From the NCBI RefSeq assembly GCF_030816615.1, contig NZ_JAUSYD010000001.1:1426001-1490000 (forward strand): a DNA stretch of 64,000 nt, given 5' to 3'. Made by a program: the position numbers and the translations under genes. Shown in pieces: positions 52,619-61,980 of the stretch. This DNA comes from Streptomyces sp. B1I3 (GTDB taxonomy: Bacteria > Actinomycetota > Actinomycetes > Streptomycetales > Streptomycetaceae). The notes beneath the pieces are model-generated. The model did not search any database and was not told the origin of the DNA. It saw only the letters and a program-made list of their open reading frames with translations. The stretch's first letter is position 1. Each line of letters opens with the position of its first letter.

Positions 52619-53854
52619 TCAGGATCCCAATCGTAGGGGCAGGGAGGCGCTGACGATCCAGCGCCCCGACTCGGCTCCGGCAGCGGCATTGCCGCCCAGG
52701 AGTGCGGCTCTCTCCCGCAGGCTGCGCAGGCCCTTCCCCGTACCTGACGTCTGCCCGGCTGTCTCCACCAGCGTATTCGCCACGGAAAGCTCCAACTGTT
52801 CCTCCCTTATCTCCAGAACGACGTCCACGGCCGACCCGGGGGCGTGCTTCATGGCGTTGGTCAGCGACTCCTGAAGGATGCGGTACGCCTCGCGGGTGAC
52901 CACGCCCGGCACCCCCTCGAAGCTCGCGGCCGCGCGGCACGTGACGATCACCCCCGCCGCGCGGCTCGCCTCCAGCAGTGGGCCGATGTCCGCCAGCGTA
53001 GGAGCCGCCGTATGGGCGGTGCCGCCCTCCTCCTGCTCCTTCAGATAGCCCAGCGTGCGCTCCAGGTCCTCCAGGGCGCGCCGGCCGACCTCCTCGATGG
53101 CGGTCAGCGCGCGGACCGCGAAGTCCTTGTTCACATCGATCAGTTCGCGAGCGGCGCTGGCCTGGAGGACGGTCGCCGTGAGGGCGTGGCCGATGGAGTC
53201 GTGCAGTTCGCCGGCGAGCCGGTTGCGGGCCAGCAGGTCGTCCGCCCGGCGCTCCGCATCCGCGAGCCGTTCCGCGGCGGACGGCCCCAGCAACCTCTTG
53301 GCGAACGCGAGTTGCAGCTTCCCGGCGCCGACGAGGACGGCACCGAGGAGCAGCAGCAGGGGTGGGACGAACACCAGGTACCAGATGTGCTCGCGGCCCC
53401 CCGGAATGTCGAGTCCCAGGACCCGGCGGGTCTGCTCGGCCGCGGGTACGGTCGCCACGGTCCCGGTCACCGACAGCAGCTGGGCGAGAACGCTCACGAC
53501 GAGGAGCCCCCACCACACCCGAGCGACGAGCCACACACTGGTGCGCCAGCGTGCGGCGAAACCCTTCCCCCCAGCCAGGCTGATCTCGTTCTCGTCCGTC
53601 GGCGCGAGCAGTTGCCGGGCCTGGATCCCCTCCGCGCGCCGCACACCCGGCAGCATCCCGAGGAGCAGCAGGACGGGCAGGGGGACGAGCGCCGAGGCGA
53701 TGAGGGTCCGTGGGAGGGACGGCGAGAAGCCGGGATAGATCAGCACGCACACCGGTCCCACGGCCGCGCCGATGAGCAGATGCAGGCCTCGGGTGTAGGT
53801 ACGCCCCTTGGCCATGACGGAGAGATGCGTGGTCAACGGTGGCCTGACAGCCAT
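52619..53854 (-). CDS. Sensor histidine kinase (HisKA_3 type)
   Basis: 411 aa. Four hydrophobic helices in the first 190 residues with almost no external sensor domain, then a coiled-coil and HisKA_3 region with the phosphorylated His (LAGELHDSIGHALTATVLQ, about 222) and a HATPase_c domain (ESLTNAMKHAPGSAV, GKGLRSLRERAALLGG). Kinases with intramembrane sensing like this often respond to membrane-active compounds and control nearby ABC exporters. ATG at 53854 with GGAGG eight bases upstream; 83 bases separate it from the divergent transporter. Confidence 0.94.
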   Translation of the reverse strand: MAVRPPLTTHLSVMAKGRTYTRGLHLLIGAAVGPVCVLIYPGFSPSLPRTLIASALVPLPVLLLLGMLPGVRRAEGIQARQLLAPTDENEISLAGGKGFAARWRTSVWLVARVWWGLLVVSVLAQLLSVTGTVATVPAAEQTRRVLGLDIPGGREHIWYLVFVPPLLLLLGAVLVGAGKLQLAFAKRLLGPSAAERLADAERRADDLLARNRLAGELHDSIGHALTATVLQASAARELIDVNKDFAVRALTAIEEVGRRALEDLERTLGYLKEQEEGGTAHTAAPTLADIGPLLEASRAAGVIVTCRAAASFEGVPGVVTREAYRILQESLTNAMKHAPGSAVDVVLEIREEQLELSVANTLVETAGQTSGTGKGLRSLRERAALLGGNAAAGAESGRWIVSASLPLRLGS

Positions 53855-53937
53855 CTCGGGTTCCTCCCTCCCCGGAGGGAGGAGATTCCCGCCCCCGGGG
53901 GATCCGCTGCGCGCGGTGAAACGATTGACTCAGGGAC

Positions 53938-54903
53938 ATGAAGAGCGACAAGGAATCCACGAACAATACGGGAGCCGGACCCGCCATCGACGTGACAGGT
54001 CTGGTCAAGACCTACGGTGACAAGACCGTGGTGAACGGTCTGACCTTCCAGGTACAGGCCGGAGTGGTCACCGGTTTCCTCGGCCCCAACGGTGCCGGGA
54101 AGTCGACGACCATGCGGATGATGCTCGGTCTCGACCGACCGACCGAAGGCCGGGTGCTCATCTCGGGCCGGGCCTACGAAGACCTGGGCGAACCGCTGCG
54201 GCACGTCGGTGCCCTGCTGGACGCGGGAGCCGTCCACCCCGGCCGGACCGCTCGCGATCACCTGCTCTGCATCGCCCGCGCCAACCGCATCCCCGACTCC
54301 CGGGTCGAGGAGGTGCTGGAGCAGGTCGGCATGACGGCCACGGCCAAGCGGCGCATCGGTGGTTTCTCCCTGGGCATGCGCCAGCGTCTGGGCATCGCCG
54401 CAGCGCTGCTCGGCGACCCGCAGGTGCTGATTCTGGACGAGCCGGTGAACGGCCTCGACCCCGAGGGCATCCGCTGGCTGCGGCACTTCCTGAAGGACCT
54501 GACGGCGCAGGGCCGGGCGGTGTTCATCTCCAGCCACCTGATGACCGAGATGGCGCTGCTCGCCGACCGCCTGATCATCATCGGCAAGGGCAGCCTGCTG
54601 GCCGACGTCTCCATGGCCAAGTTCGCCGAGGAGTACGGACGCAGCCGGGTACGGGTGAGGTCCACCGAGCCGGTGCGGCTGCAGGCGGCCCTGGTACGCA
54701 AGGGCCTGCGCGTGGAGTCCGTCGCCGACCACAGCCTGGAGGTGTACGCGGTCGGAGCCGACGAGGTCGGCCGGATCGCCGCTCACGAAGGAACCCCCGT
54801 CCTGGAGTTGTCGCAGGTCGAGGACTCATTGGAAGACGCTTTCATGCGCATGACCGCCGACTCGGTGGAATACGCGGCACGACCCCTGGGAGAGGTGGCC
54901 TGA
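53938..54903 (+). CDS. ABC transporter ATP-binding protein (DrrA-like)
   Basis: 321 aa. Walker A GPNGAGKST (about 49), signature GGFSLGMRQRLGIAAALLG (about 140), Walker B VLILDEPVNGLD (about 162) and H-loop FISSHLMTEM. The C-terminal 100 residues are the extension common to DrrA-type exporters. ATG at 53938. The stop is two bases from the start of the membrane partner. Likely an export or detergent/antibiotic-resistance pump under the divergent two-component system. Confidence 0.94.
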   Translation: MKSDKESTNNTGAGPAIDVTGLVKTYGDKTVVNGLTFQVQAGVVTGFLGPNGAGKSTTMRMMLGLDRPTEGRVLISGRAYEDLGEPLRHVGALLDAGAVHPGRTARDHLLCIARANRIPDSRVEEVLEQVGMTATAKRRIGGFSLGMRQRLGIAAALLGDPQVLILDEPVNGLDPEGIRWLRHFLKDLTAQGRAVFISSHLMTEMALLADRLIIIGKGSLLADVSMAKFAEEYGRSRVRVRSTEPVRLQAALVRKGLRVESVADHSLEVYAVGADEVGRIAAHEGTPVLELSQVEDSLEDAFMRMTADSVEYAARPLGEVA

Positions 54904-54905
54904 AC

Positions 54906-55655
54906 ATGTCCGTCAACGCAGTTCTCTACTCGGAGTGGACGAAGATCCGCTCGGTTCGTTCGGTCGCCTGGGCCCTGCCCCTGTCCGCCGTCCTCCTCAT
55001 CGGCATCGGCGCAGGCGTGTGCGGCTCGGTCGGCGCCGCCGAGTCCGACGCCGAGAGCTTCGACCCGGTCCAGCTCGGCTTCTACGGTCTCTTCTTCGCT
55101 CATGTCGTCGTGATCGCCTTCGCGGTCCTGGTGGTGGGCAACGAGTACAACACCGGTGCCATCCGCACATCCCTGGCCACCGTGCCCCGGCGCGGTCTCT
55201 TCTACGGCGCCAAGCTGACCACCGCGGCGGCCCTGGCCCTCGTGGCAGGAGCGGTCGCCTCGGCCGGCACCTTCTTCGCCTCGCAGAGCTTGCTGGGCGA
55301 ACACGGTGTCGCGTTCGGTGACGAAGGCACCGTCCGCGCGGTCATCTCCGGCGCCCTCTACTTCCCGCTCCTGGCCATCATGTGCATGGGCATCACCGCG
55401 ATGCTCCGCAGCCAGATGCTCTCCATGGGCCTCCTGGTGCCGGTGCTCTTCCTCGTCTCCCCCGTCCTGGCCGAGATCCCGGGCCTGCGCGAACTGGCCT
55501 GGTACCTGCCGGACCGCGCCGGCCAGTACGCCCTGCGGGTCAACCTCGACCCGGCCGCTCCGTACAGCCCGGTGACCGGCCTGCTGATCCTGGCGCTCTG
55601 GGCGGCCGCGGGGGCGGTGGGCGGCTGGCTCGTGCTCCGCAAGCGCGACGCGTGA
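54906..55655 (+). CDS. ABC transporter permease (ABC-2 type)
   Basis: 249 aa with six hydrophobic helices and a soluble N-terminus (NAVLYSEWTKIRSVRSVAWA) typical of actinobacterial ABC-2 permeases. VGNEYNTGAIRTSLATVPRR between helices 2 and 3 is conserved in the group. Forms the membrane part of the pump with the preceding ATPase. The ATG lies two bases after the ATPase stop. Confidence 0.93.
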   Translation: MSVNAVLYSEWTKIRSVRSVAWALPLSAVLLIGIGAGVCGSVGAAESDAESFDPVQLGFYGLFFAHVVVIAFAVLVVGNEYNTGAIRTSLATVPRRGLFYGAKLTTAAALALVAGAVASAGTFFASQSLLGEHGVAFGDEGTVRAVISGALYFPLLAIMCMGITAMLRSQMLSMGLLVPVLFLVSPVLAEIPGLRELAWYLPDRAGQYALRVNLDPAAPYSPVTGLLILALWAAAGAVGGWLVLRKRDA

Positions 55656-55745
55656 GCGCGGGCAGGCAACCGAGCAGCAGCTCCGGGAGGCCGCTGGATA
55701 CAGCGGGAGGGGACGGCGGAACCACCTGCCCTCCCCTTCCGTCGT

Positions 55746-56168
55746 TCACGGCTCCCGGGCGTGGAGCCGTGTGAGCGGCAGGAACGCGTATCCGTCACCG
55801 GCCTCCGCCGGGGGTTCCAGCAGTTGCCGGTCGACCAGCTGCTCCAGCTCCTCCTCGGCCTCCCATGCCCCGCGGCGCAGGACCACGGCCGCCTCACGCG
55901 CCGTGAACGCCCGGACGGCGCCTCGTGCCAGAACACGCAGCGTCTCCCGCAGGGCCGGCCCCGGGCCGTCGTGCGCGAGGGGACCCAACTGGACCAGCCG
56001 AACTCCATGATGTCGACCCGGCTGCCGTCGTCCACCGGGAGTTCGTAGGCGGCGCCGCGCCGCAAGACGGCCATGCCGAGCAGCACTCCTTCCCCGGCGC
56101 ACCGGTCGGCCGTCGCTATGCGTTCGGCGATCGAACCGGATACCTGCAACTCGATGTCCGCGCGGGTT
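55746..56168 (-). pseudogene. Frameshifted fragment of an AfsR/STAND-type regulator
   Basis: The last 80 codons (ending LPLTRLHAREP before a TAG/TGA stop at 55746) match the winged-helix segment that follows NB-ARC in AfsR-type regulators (AFTAREAAVVLRRGAWEAEE, EELEQLVDRQLLEP). About 55 codons upstream in another frame (SGSIAERIATADRC, GVLLGMAVLRRGAAYEL) continue plausibly, so a frameshift lies near 56005. No start codon or ribosome site is visible. The remaining 56169-56430, up to the photolyase, shows nothing recognisable. Confidence 0.5.
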
Positions 56169-56430
56169 GACGTTCCACCGTCTTCCTGCGGGCGGACCCG
56201 CTGCCCGCCGTCCCGGCGGGATCCGGCGCGCCCCCCTCTTCCGGCTGGCCCGCTTCCCCCGCCCCGCGCCGCCGCGGCAGCCCTCGACAGCCGGTTTCGC
56301 GAGCGCCCTGGTGGCCGCCGTCCCCGCACGGGTGCCCGGGCGGGCCGTCCGGACCCTCCTGTCGATCGCTCGTGGGGTGGCACCGCCGGGTCGGGCGCTT
56401 TCGCGGCACGGACCGAGGAGGGTGAGCCGC

Positions 56431-57930
56431 ATGACGCACTGGCTTTTCGGCGACCAGCTCGGACCACACTTTCTGCCGTCGGACGACGCCGGCCCCGGCG
56501 ATGACACGCCGCTGCTGATGATCGAGGCGCTGTCCGTGTTCCGGCGGCGCCGCTTCCACCGTGCCAAGGCCCATCTGGTCCTGTCGGCCATGCGGCACCG
56601 TGCGGCCGAGCTGGGCGACCGGATCACGTACGTCAAGGCGGACACCTACCGGCAGGGGCTCGCGCGAGCGGTCGGCGACTCCGCCGTCAGCGTGCATCAC
56701 CCGACGTCCCGCGCGGCCCTGCGGTTCGTCCGCTCCCTGCCGCAGGTGACGGTGGGCCCGGCGCGCGGCTTCCTCGTCCGGACGACGGATTTCACGGCGT
56801 GGGCCGACGGGCAGGGCGGCGAGCGGCTGCGGCAGGAGGACTTCTACCGGTGGGTGCGGCACGGGCACGATCTGCTGATGGAGGGCGACCGGCCCGCCGG
56901 TGGCCGGTGGAACCTCGACCACGACAACCGGCAGTCGCCGCCCCGCAAAGAAGCCACATTGCCGGTGCCCGGCCCCTACCGTCCCCGTGAGGACGCGATC
57001 GACGACGAGGTACGGCGGGATCTGGACCGCTGGGAGAAGGACGGCAGCGTCTCCTTCGTCGGCCGGGACGGGCCCCGCCTGTTTCCGGCCACGCGCACGG
57101 AGGCCCGTCGCGCTCTGGAGCGTTTCGTCGAACAGCGGCTGCGCACCTTCGGTCCGTACGAGGACGCCATGCTCGCCGCCGACCCCGTGATGAGCCACAG
57201 CCTGCTGTCCTCCTCGCTCAACCTCGGCCTCCTCGATCCGGCGGAGTGCGTCGAGCGGGCCGAGACGGCCTGGCGGGAGGGCCGGGCTCCACTCAACAGC
57301 GTCGAGGGCTTCGTCCGTCAGGTCGCCGGCTGGCGTGAGTACGTGTGGCAGCTCTACTGGTACTTCGGCGAGGACTACCGGCACTCCAACGTCCTGGGTC
57401 ACACCGCCCCCCTGCCCGGATGGTGGAACGACCTGGAGGCGGACGACGTACGGGCACGCTGCCTGGCCACGGTCCTGGCCCAGGTGCGCGACACCGGATG
57501 GACCCATCACATCCCCAGGCTGATGGTGCTGGGGAACTACGCGCTGCAGCGCGGATGGGACCCCGCGGAGCTCACGGACTGGTTCCACCGGTGCTTCGTC
57601 GACGGCTACGACTGGGTGATGCTGCCCAATGTCGTCGGCATGTCCCAGTACGCGGACGGCGGCCGGATGACCACGAAGCCGTACTCGTCCGGGGGCGCCT
57701 ACATCAACCGGATGAGCGACATGTGCGGGCCCTGCGTCTACCGCCCCACCGATCGGGTCGGCGAACACGCCTGCCCCTACACGGCCGGTTACTGGGCCTT
57801 CATGGACCGGCACCGGGCCCGTCTGGAGCACAACCACCGCACGGGGCAGGCGGTGCGGGGCCTGGACCGGCTGAACGATCTGGCCGACGTACTCGCCCAG
57901 GAACGGACGCGCGGTGAGGGGCCGCCCTGA
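56431..57930 (+). CDS. Fe-S bacterial cryptochrome/(6-4) photolyase (PhrB-like)
   Basis: 499 aa. N-terminal MTHWLFGDQLGPHF is typical of the FeS-BCP/CryPro group. Four cysteines at 344, 432, 435 and 448 have exactly the 88-3-13 spacing of the 4Fe-4S ligands of Agrobacterium PhrB (350, 438, 441, 454). The FAD domain is present (NSVEGFVRQVAGWREYVWQL, GWTHHIPRLMVLGNYAL). It should repair UV (6-4) photoproducts with blue light, or act as a cryptochrome. ATG at 56431 preceded by GAGGAGG. The upstream frame extension is non-coding-like. Confidence 0.93.
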   Translation: MTHWLFGDQLGPHFLPSDDAGPGDDTPLLMIEALSVFRRRRFHRAKAHLVLSAMRHRAAELGDRITYVKADTYRQGLARAVGDSAVSVHHPTSRAALRFVRSLPQVTVGPARGFLVRTTDFTAWADGQGGERLRQEDFYRWVRHGHDLLMEGDRPAGGRWNLDHDNRQSPPRKEATLPVPGPYRPREDAIDDEVRRDLDRWEKDGSVSFVGRDGPRLFPATRTEARRALERFVEQRLRTFGPYEDAMLAADPVMSHSLLSSSLNLGLLDPAECVERAETAWREGRAPLNSVEGFVRQVAGWREYVWQLYWYFGEDYRHSNVLGHTAPLPGWWNDLEADDVRARCLATVLAQVRDTGWTHHIPRLMVLGNYALQRGWDPAELTDWFHRCFVDGYDWVMLPNVVGMSQYADGGRMTTKPYSSGGAYINRMSDMCGPCVYRPTDRVGEHACPYTAGYWAFMDRHRARLEHNHRTGQAVRGLDRLNDLADVLAQERTRGEGPP

Positions 57931-58044
57931 CGAGGCCGTCCGCCGGCCTGCGCGTGGGCTCGCCGGCGCCAGGGTTCCGGGCCGGGAGCCTGTGCCGGCA
58001 CACGATCGGCGTCGGTTCGGCCAGGGGCGGCGCCGAGCTCGCGA

Positions 58045-58434
58045 TCACGCCTTCCTCGGGTCGCGGGCGGGCAGCGCACACGCCGCCGTGCCCCCGGGAA
58101 GACGATGCCGGTTGTCCGCCACGAGCCGGTACACACCGTGGGCCACCCATCTCAGCGGCGCCAGGGTGAGCAGGGCCCCCAGCACCGGCCATCCCGCCCG
58201 CGAACGGAGAAGGAGCTTGGCGACGGCCTCGGATCCGCCGTACACCGGCCCGGCCGGGGTCACCCACAGCACCTCGTGCTCAGCACGCTGCTGCGTCGTA
58301 CCGAGCGCTTCCAGATCCGCCCACTGCCAGGGGACGGTCACGCAGCGTGGACCGAGGAGTCGCTGCACGACCTTCACCGAGGTGGTGCAGAAGCCGCAGT
58401 CCCCGTCGTAGACGAGCACGGGTCGAGTCCGCAC
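58045..58434 (-). CDS. DCC-family (DUF393) thiol-disulfide protein
   Basis: 129 aa with the defining DxxCxxC at the N-terminus (VLVYDGDCGFCTTSVKVVQR), GGSEAVAKLLLRSR in the middle and GVYRLVADNRHRL near the end. DCC proteins are predicted thiol-disulfide oxidoreductases. GTG at 58434 has GGAGG five bases upstream; a GTG two codons earlier overlaps that site. It lies between the photolyase and the spore-photoproduct-lyase genes on the opposite strand; photolyase-DCC neighbours are common in bacteria. Confidence 0.88.
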   Translation of the reverse strand: MRTRPVLVYDGDCGFCTTSVKVVQRLLGPRCVTVPWQWADLEALGTTQQRAEHEVLWVTPAGPVYGGSEAVAKLLLRSRAGWPVLGALLTLAPLRWVAHGVYRLVADNRHRLPGGTAACALPARDPRKA

Positions 58435-58718
58435 GGTCACCTCCCACGCCGGTACCGGAAGCTCATGCAGTCGACGCTACCTCGGCCCGGACCCCAGGCG
58501 TGCCGGGCCGGGCCGGCAGCCGGGGCCCTCCCGGGTCGTGCCCCGCCCCCGCGCGCGACGACGGGCCGCGCCCCGGACGACCGGTCCTCATTCGCCGGTC
58601 CTCCGCCGTGCGTGCCTATGGTGGAGGGGGCCGCCTGCCGCCGGAGCGCGCTTCGCAGCGGCGGGCCCCGCGTGGCCCTCGTACCGTCGGCCGCCGAACG
58701 ACAGATCCCGGAGCAGCT

Positions 58719-59900
58719 ATGGACACCCCTCAGCGACACGGCGTGGTTCAGGATCCCGACGCACTGTTCGACCTCGGGGAACTCCGCACCGGACCGGAGG
58801 TGCGACGGGCTGCCGGACCGCTCGTCCGTGACTCGGAGCAAGCTCGCCGCATGCTGTCGGTGCGGGAGATCCATGCCGAGCCCGGGGCGGCGGCCTCACC
58901 GCGGGGCAGGCAGATCCTCGCGAGGTTCCCGGACGCCGTTGTCCTGCCCACCAGCTCGCACTGGCGCATCCCGGCCCTGCACGGCAACCAGGGCAACGCC
59001 GAACGCTGGGTGAGGATCAAGAGCACGGTCCTGGTGCTCGGTGAGAAGAAGACCCTCACCGTCCGGCCCAACGGCCGGTCGGCCGACTGGATCGCTCCGG
59101 GAGCCGCCAACGGTTGTGCCATGGCCTGCGCCTACTGCTACGTCCCGCGGCGCAAGGGCTACGCGAATCCGATCACCGTCTTCACCAACGTCGACCGCAT
59201 CATCGCCCGGCTGGCACGCCACGTCGCCGGCCAGGGACGCAAGAGCGAACCGAACCAGTGCGACCCGAGCGCCTGGGTCTACGACGTGGGAGAGAACAAC
59301 GACTGCTCGGTCGACGCGCTGATCAGTGAGAACACCGCTGACCTGGTGCACGCCTTCGCCCGGTGGCCCACGGCCAAGGCGTCGTTCGCGACCAAGTTCG
59401 TCAATCCCGACCTCCTGCTGCTCGATCCCCGTGGCCGGACCCGGATCCGGTTCTCCCTGATGCCGCCGGACGACTCGCGGCTGCTGGACATCCGTACCAG
59501 CCCGGTCGAGAGCCGCATCGCGGCGGCAGCGGACTTCGTCGAGGCCGGGTACGAGGTCCACTTCAACCTCTCCCCCGTCGTCATCAGGCCCGGCTGGGAG
59601 CAGGCGTGGTCACTGCTCCTGCAGCACATGGACGACGTCCTGCCCCTCGCGGTCAAGGAGCAGGCGGCGGCCGAGGTCATCATGCTGACGCACAACCGCG
59701 ACCTGCACGACGTCAACATGGCCTGGCACCCGCGCGCGGAGGACGCGATCTGGCGACCCGACATCCAGCAGGCCAAACGCTCGGAGAACGGCAGCTGGAA
59801 CGTGCGGTACCGCAATGCCACCAAGGCCGCGGCGGTGGAGACCGTGCGCGACCTGGTGCGCACCCACGCCCCGTGGCTTCCGATCCGTTACGCGTTCTGA
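58719..59900 (+). CDS. splB: Spore photoproduct lyase family radical SAM protein
   Basis: 393 aa. Radical-SAM CxxxCxxC cluster at C133, C137 and C140 (NGCAMACAYCYVPRRKGYA), with later conserved blocks FSLMPPDDSRLLDIRTSPV, EVHFNLSPVV and MLTHNRDLHDVNM. C181 or C196 could be the thiol of the repair site. SPL reverses the spore-specific thymine dimer in endospore formers; Streptomyces makes no endospores, so the substrate may be another UV lesion. ATG at 58719 after GGAGCAGCT. In a group with the photolyase. The 284 bases upstream show no gene. Confidence 0.92.
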   Translation: MDTPQRHGVVQDPDALFDLGELRTGPEVRRAAGPLVRDSEQARRMLSVREIHAEPGAAASPRGRQILARFPDAVVLPTSSHWRIPALHGNQGNAERWVRIKSTVLVLGEKKTLTVRPNGRSADWIAPGAANGCAMACAYCYVPRRKGYANPITVFTNVDRIIARLARHVAGQGRKSEPNQCDPSAWVYDVGENNDCSVDALISENTADLVHAFARWPTAKASFATKFVNPDLLLLDPRGRTRIRFSLMPPDDSRLLDIRTSPVESRIAAAADFVEAGYEVHFNLSPVVIRPGWEQAWSLLLQHMDDVLPLAVKEQAAAEVIMLTHNRDLHDVNMAWHPRAEDAIWRPDIQQAKRSENGSWNVRYRNATKAAAVETVRDLVRTHAPWLPIRYAF

Positions 59901-60067
59901 CCCCCGGCCGCGACGGACGGCCGCCGACGGGACCGCCGGAGGTCCCCGGCCGGGCGGCGAACTGGAGAGGAACATCAGCCGGCACCACCCGGCCGGACCG
60001 CAGCGCGCCTGCGTGTGAGCCGGCCGGGAGCCCGGGCCGTCCGGGGCACTTCCGCCGGAGCCGGCCG

Positions 60068-61843
60068 TCAGCCGACCACCGGCAGCTCCAGGACCCCCGT
60101 GTCCTGCGGTGCGCTGACGACCGTGACCGGTTTGATGCCCCGGTTGCCGAAGTACGCCGTGTCGCCGGCGGCGATGACGAACTTCAGCCGGTGGCCCGCC
60201 TCGTACCGGTGCACGATGCCCGGGAGTTCCACCGTGAACGGGCGGGTCACGTCCGGGACGCGCACCGGCGCCACCAGGCGGTTCACCAGCTTCTGGGTGC
60301 CGTCGGGCGCCACGTCGTACACCTTGGCGAACAGAACCAGCTTGTCCGCGGCGTCACCGCTGTTCTGGACCCGTTCCGTCTTCGGCGAGACGACCTCCAG
60401 GGTGGCCTTCGGCGCGCCGACGACGTCCAGCGGTGCGGCGAGCGGGGCACTGGTCCAGCCGAGGTAGGTGCCCGCGGTGTCGTACGGTGCGGGGTCCGGG
60501 ATTCCGATGAGTCCGGCCAGCGAGCTCTCGGAATGGCTGGTCGGCAGCAGCCAGTTGGTGTACTGGCGGCTGCCACGGACGACCTTCGACCGGCTGTCCA
60601 CCAGGGCACCGTCCCCGGAGAGGTACATCGTCCGCGAGAGGCCCGGCACGGCGGCTGCCGTGCCGTAGCCGCTCGTCCAGTCGCGGTAGTAGGCGAAGGC
60701 GGGCCCGGTGTCGGCGTCCTGGTCGTGGTGGAGGTAGCGGTCGAACCAGCCGAGGATCCGCTGTCCGACGTAGCTGGTCTCCAGATTGCCCGTGGCGAGG
60801 TCCAGTTCGCCCGCCACCTGGCCGCCGCTGTGGCCCCACGCCTGCCAGATCATCTTCGTCGTGGTGCCCTGGGCCTCGAGCGCCCGGTAGGTGGCGGTGG
60901 CCTCGTTGAGGTTGAAGAGGCTGTCGGCCTGGCCCTGGACGAGCAGGGTGGGCGCGGTGACGCCGGGCAGGTACGAGGCGGGCGAGACGCTGCGCGCGTA
61001 CGTCAGCATCGCGTCGGTCCTGTCGGCCGGATAGCGGCCGGAGTTCAGGAGGCGGATGGTGTCGCAGGCCCGGGGGGCGAAGTGCAGGCAGGTGAGGCTG
61101 CCGAAGCGGGACGGGTCGAGGCTCGGCACCAGGAGCGGCTGGCCCTCGCCCATCAGGTAGAAGCCGTTGGTCCACTGCCACTTGAAGACACCGGGGGTGT
61201 CCGAGGAGACGCCCCGGGACGCCCCGGCCGCATTGGGGGCGAGCGAGTACGCCAGGTCGTTCCAGGTGATCAGCGGGACGAGTGCGTCGACCCGGTGGTC
61301 GACGGAAGCGGTGGCGAGCTGGACGGCACCGCCGTACGAGCCGCCGATCATGCCGACCCTGGGGTCCCCCGGGCCGTCGTCCGTCACGTAGTCGGCTTCG
61401 GTGCCGTCGTCGGCGGCGCGTGTCCCGGCGAGGAAGTCGACGAGCCCGGAGGCGGCCTTGCCGTCGATCGCCGGGTCGTCGAGCGTGATGAGGCAGCCGG
61501 AGCCACCGAACCCCAGGCCGGAGTAGACGAGGCTCACGTAGCCCCGGGAGGCGAAGGCCTTGCCGATGGCGTCGGTGGAGCCGTCGGACTTGCTGCCGCC
61601 GAAGCCGTTGGTCGCGAGGACCGCGGGGGCGGGGTGCTGGGCGTCGACGCCGGACGGGCGGTAGAGATCCGCGTCGACGGTGCAGGACCGGTCACCCGCG
61701 CGCACGGTGAACTTCAGCGGTGTGACGGTGTATTCGGAAGCGGCCGACGCGTGGGTGGCTCCCAGCAGGGCGAGGGGGGCCGTGAGCGCCGCCCCCGCGA
61801 GGAAGGTGAGTGGACGGCGGAACCTGGAGACAGCGCGCGACAC
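60068..61843 (-). CDS. Secreted CocE/NonD-type X-Pro dipeptidyl-peptidase-like hydrolase
   Basis: 591 aa. Tat-like signal peptide (SRAVSRFRRPLTFLAGAALT to GATHASA). The alpha/beta hydrolase has catalytic Ser in IGGSYGGAVQLA (about 193), Asp after LLVQGQADSLFNLNE and His in AWGHSGGQ. The C-terminal X-Pro peptidase/CocE jellyroll (VVSPKTERVQNSG, FTVELPGIVHRYEAGHRLKF) is present. It likely cleaves X-Pro dipeptides or esters outside the cell. GTG at 61843 with GGAGG five bases upstream is preferred over GTG at 61909, which lies above a TetR-like palindrome. Single gene. Confidence 0.92.
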   Translation of the reverse strand: MSRAVSRFRRPLTFLAGAALTAPLALLGATHASAASEYTVTPLKFTVRAGDRSCTVDADLYRPSGVDAQHPAPAVLATNGFGGSKSDGSTDAIGKAFASRGYVSLVYSGLGFGGSGCLITLDDPAIDGKAASGLVDFLAGTRAADDGTEADYVTDDGPGDPRVGMIGGSYGGAVQLATASVDHRVDALVPLITWNDLAYSLAPNAAGASRGVSSDTPGVFKWQWTNGFYLMGEGQPLLVPSLDPSRFGSLTCLHFAPRACDTIRLLNSGRYPADRTDAMLTYARSVSPASYLPGVTAPTLLVQGQADSLFNLNEATATYRALEAQGTTTKMIWQAWGHSGGQVAGELDLATGNLETSYVGQRILGWFDRYLHHDQDADTGPAFAYYRDWTSGYGTAAAVPGLSRTMYLSGDGALVDSRSKVVRGSRQYTNWLLPTSHSESSLAGLIGIPDPAPYDTAGTYLGWTSAPLAAPLDVVGAPKATLEVVSPKTERVQNSGDAADKLVLFAKVYDVAPDGTQKLVNRLVAPVRVPDVTRPFTVELPGIVHRYEAGHRLKFVIAAGDTAYFGNRGIKPVTVVSAPQDTGVLELPVVG

Positions 61844-61865
61844 GTGGACCTCCGTACCGAGGAAC

Positions 61866-61881
61866 CTTACCGACTGGTAAG
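61866..61881. promoter_or_regulatory. TetR-type palindrome in the secreted hydrolase promoter
   Basis: CTTACC-GACT-GGTAAG is a perfect 6+6 dyad 23 bases upstream of the GTG start. TTACC/GGTAA arms are the classic TetR-family half-sites. The cognate regulator is not in the window. Confidence 0.6.
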
Positions 61882-61980
61882 TACCGGGCTGGACCATGGT
61901 GTGACACACGTCATACCGCTGTCAACGCACGTGTCCAGCGTTTCTGACGGCTGAGCAGTCCGGCGGCGGGGCGCGGCGCT

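Noticed and set aside
58719..59900. Evidence for an endospore-forming organism
   Set aside because: Everything else is Streptomyces-like; the SPL family also occurs outside endospore formers.
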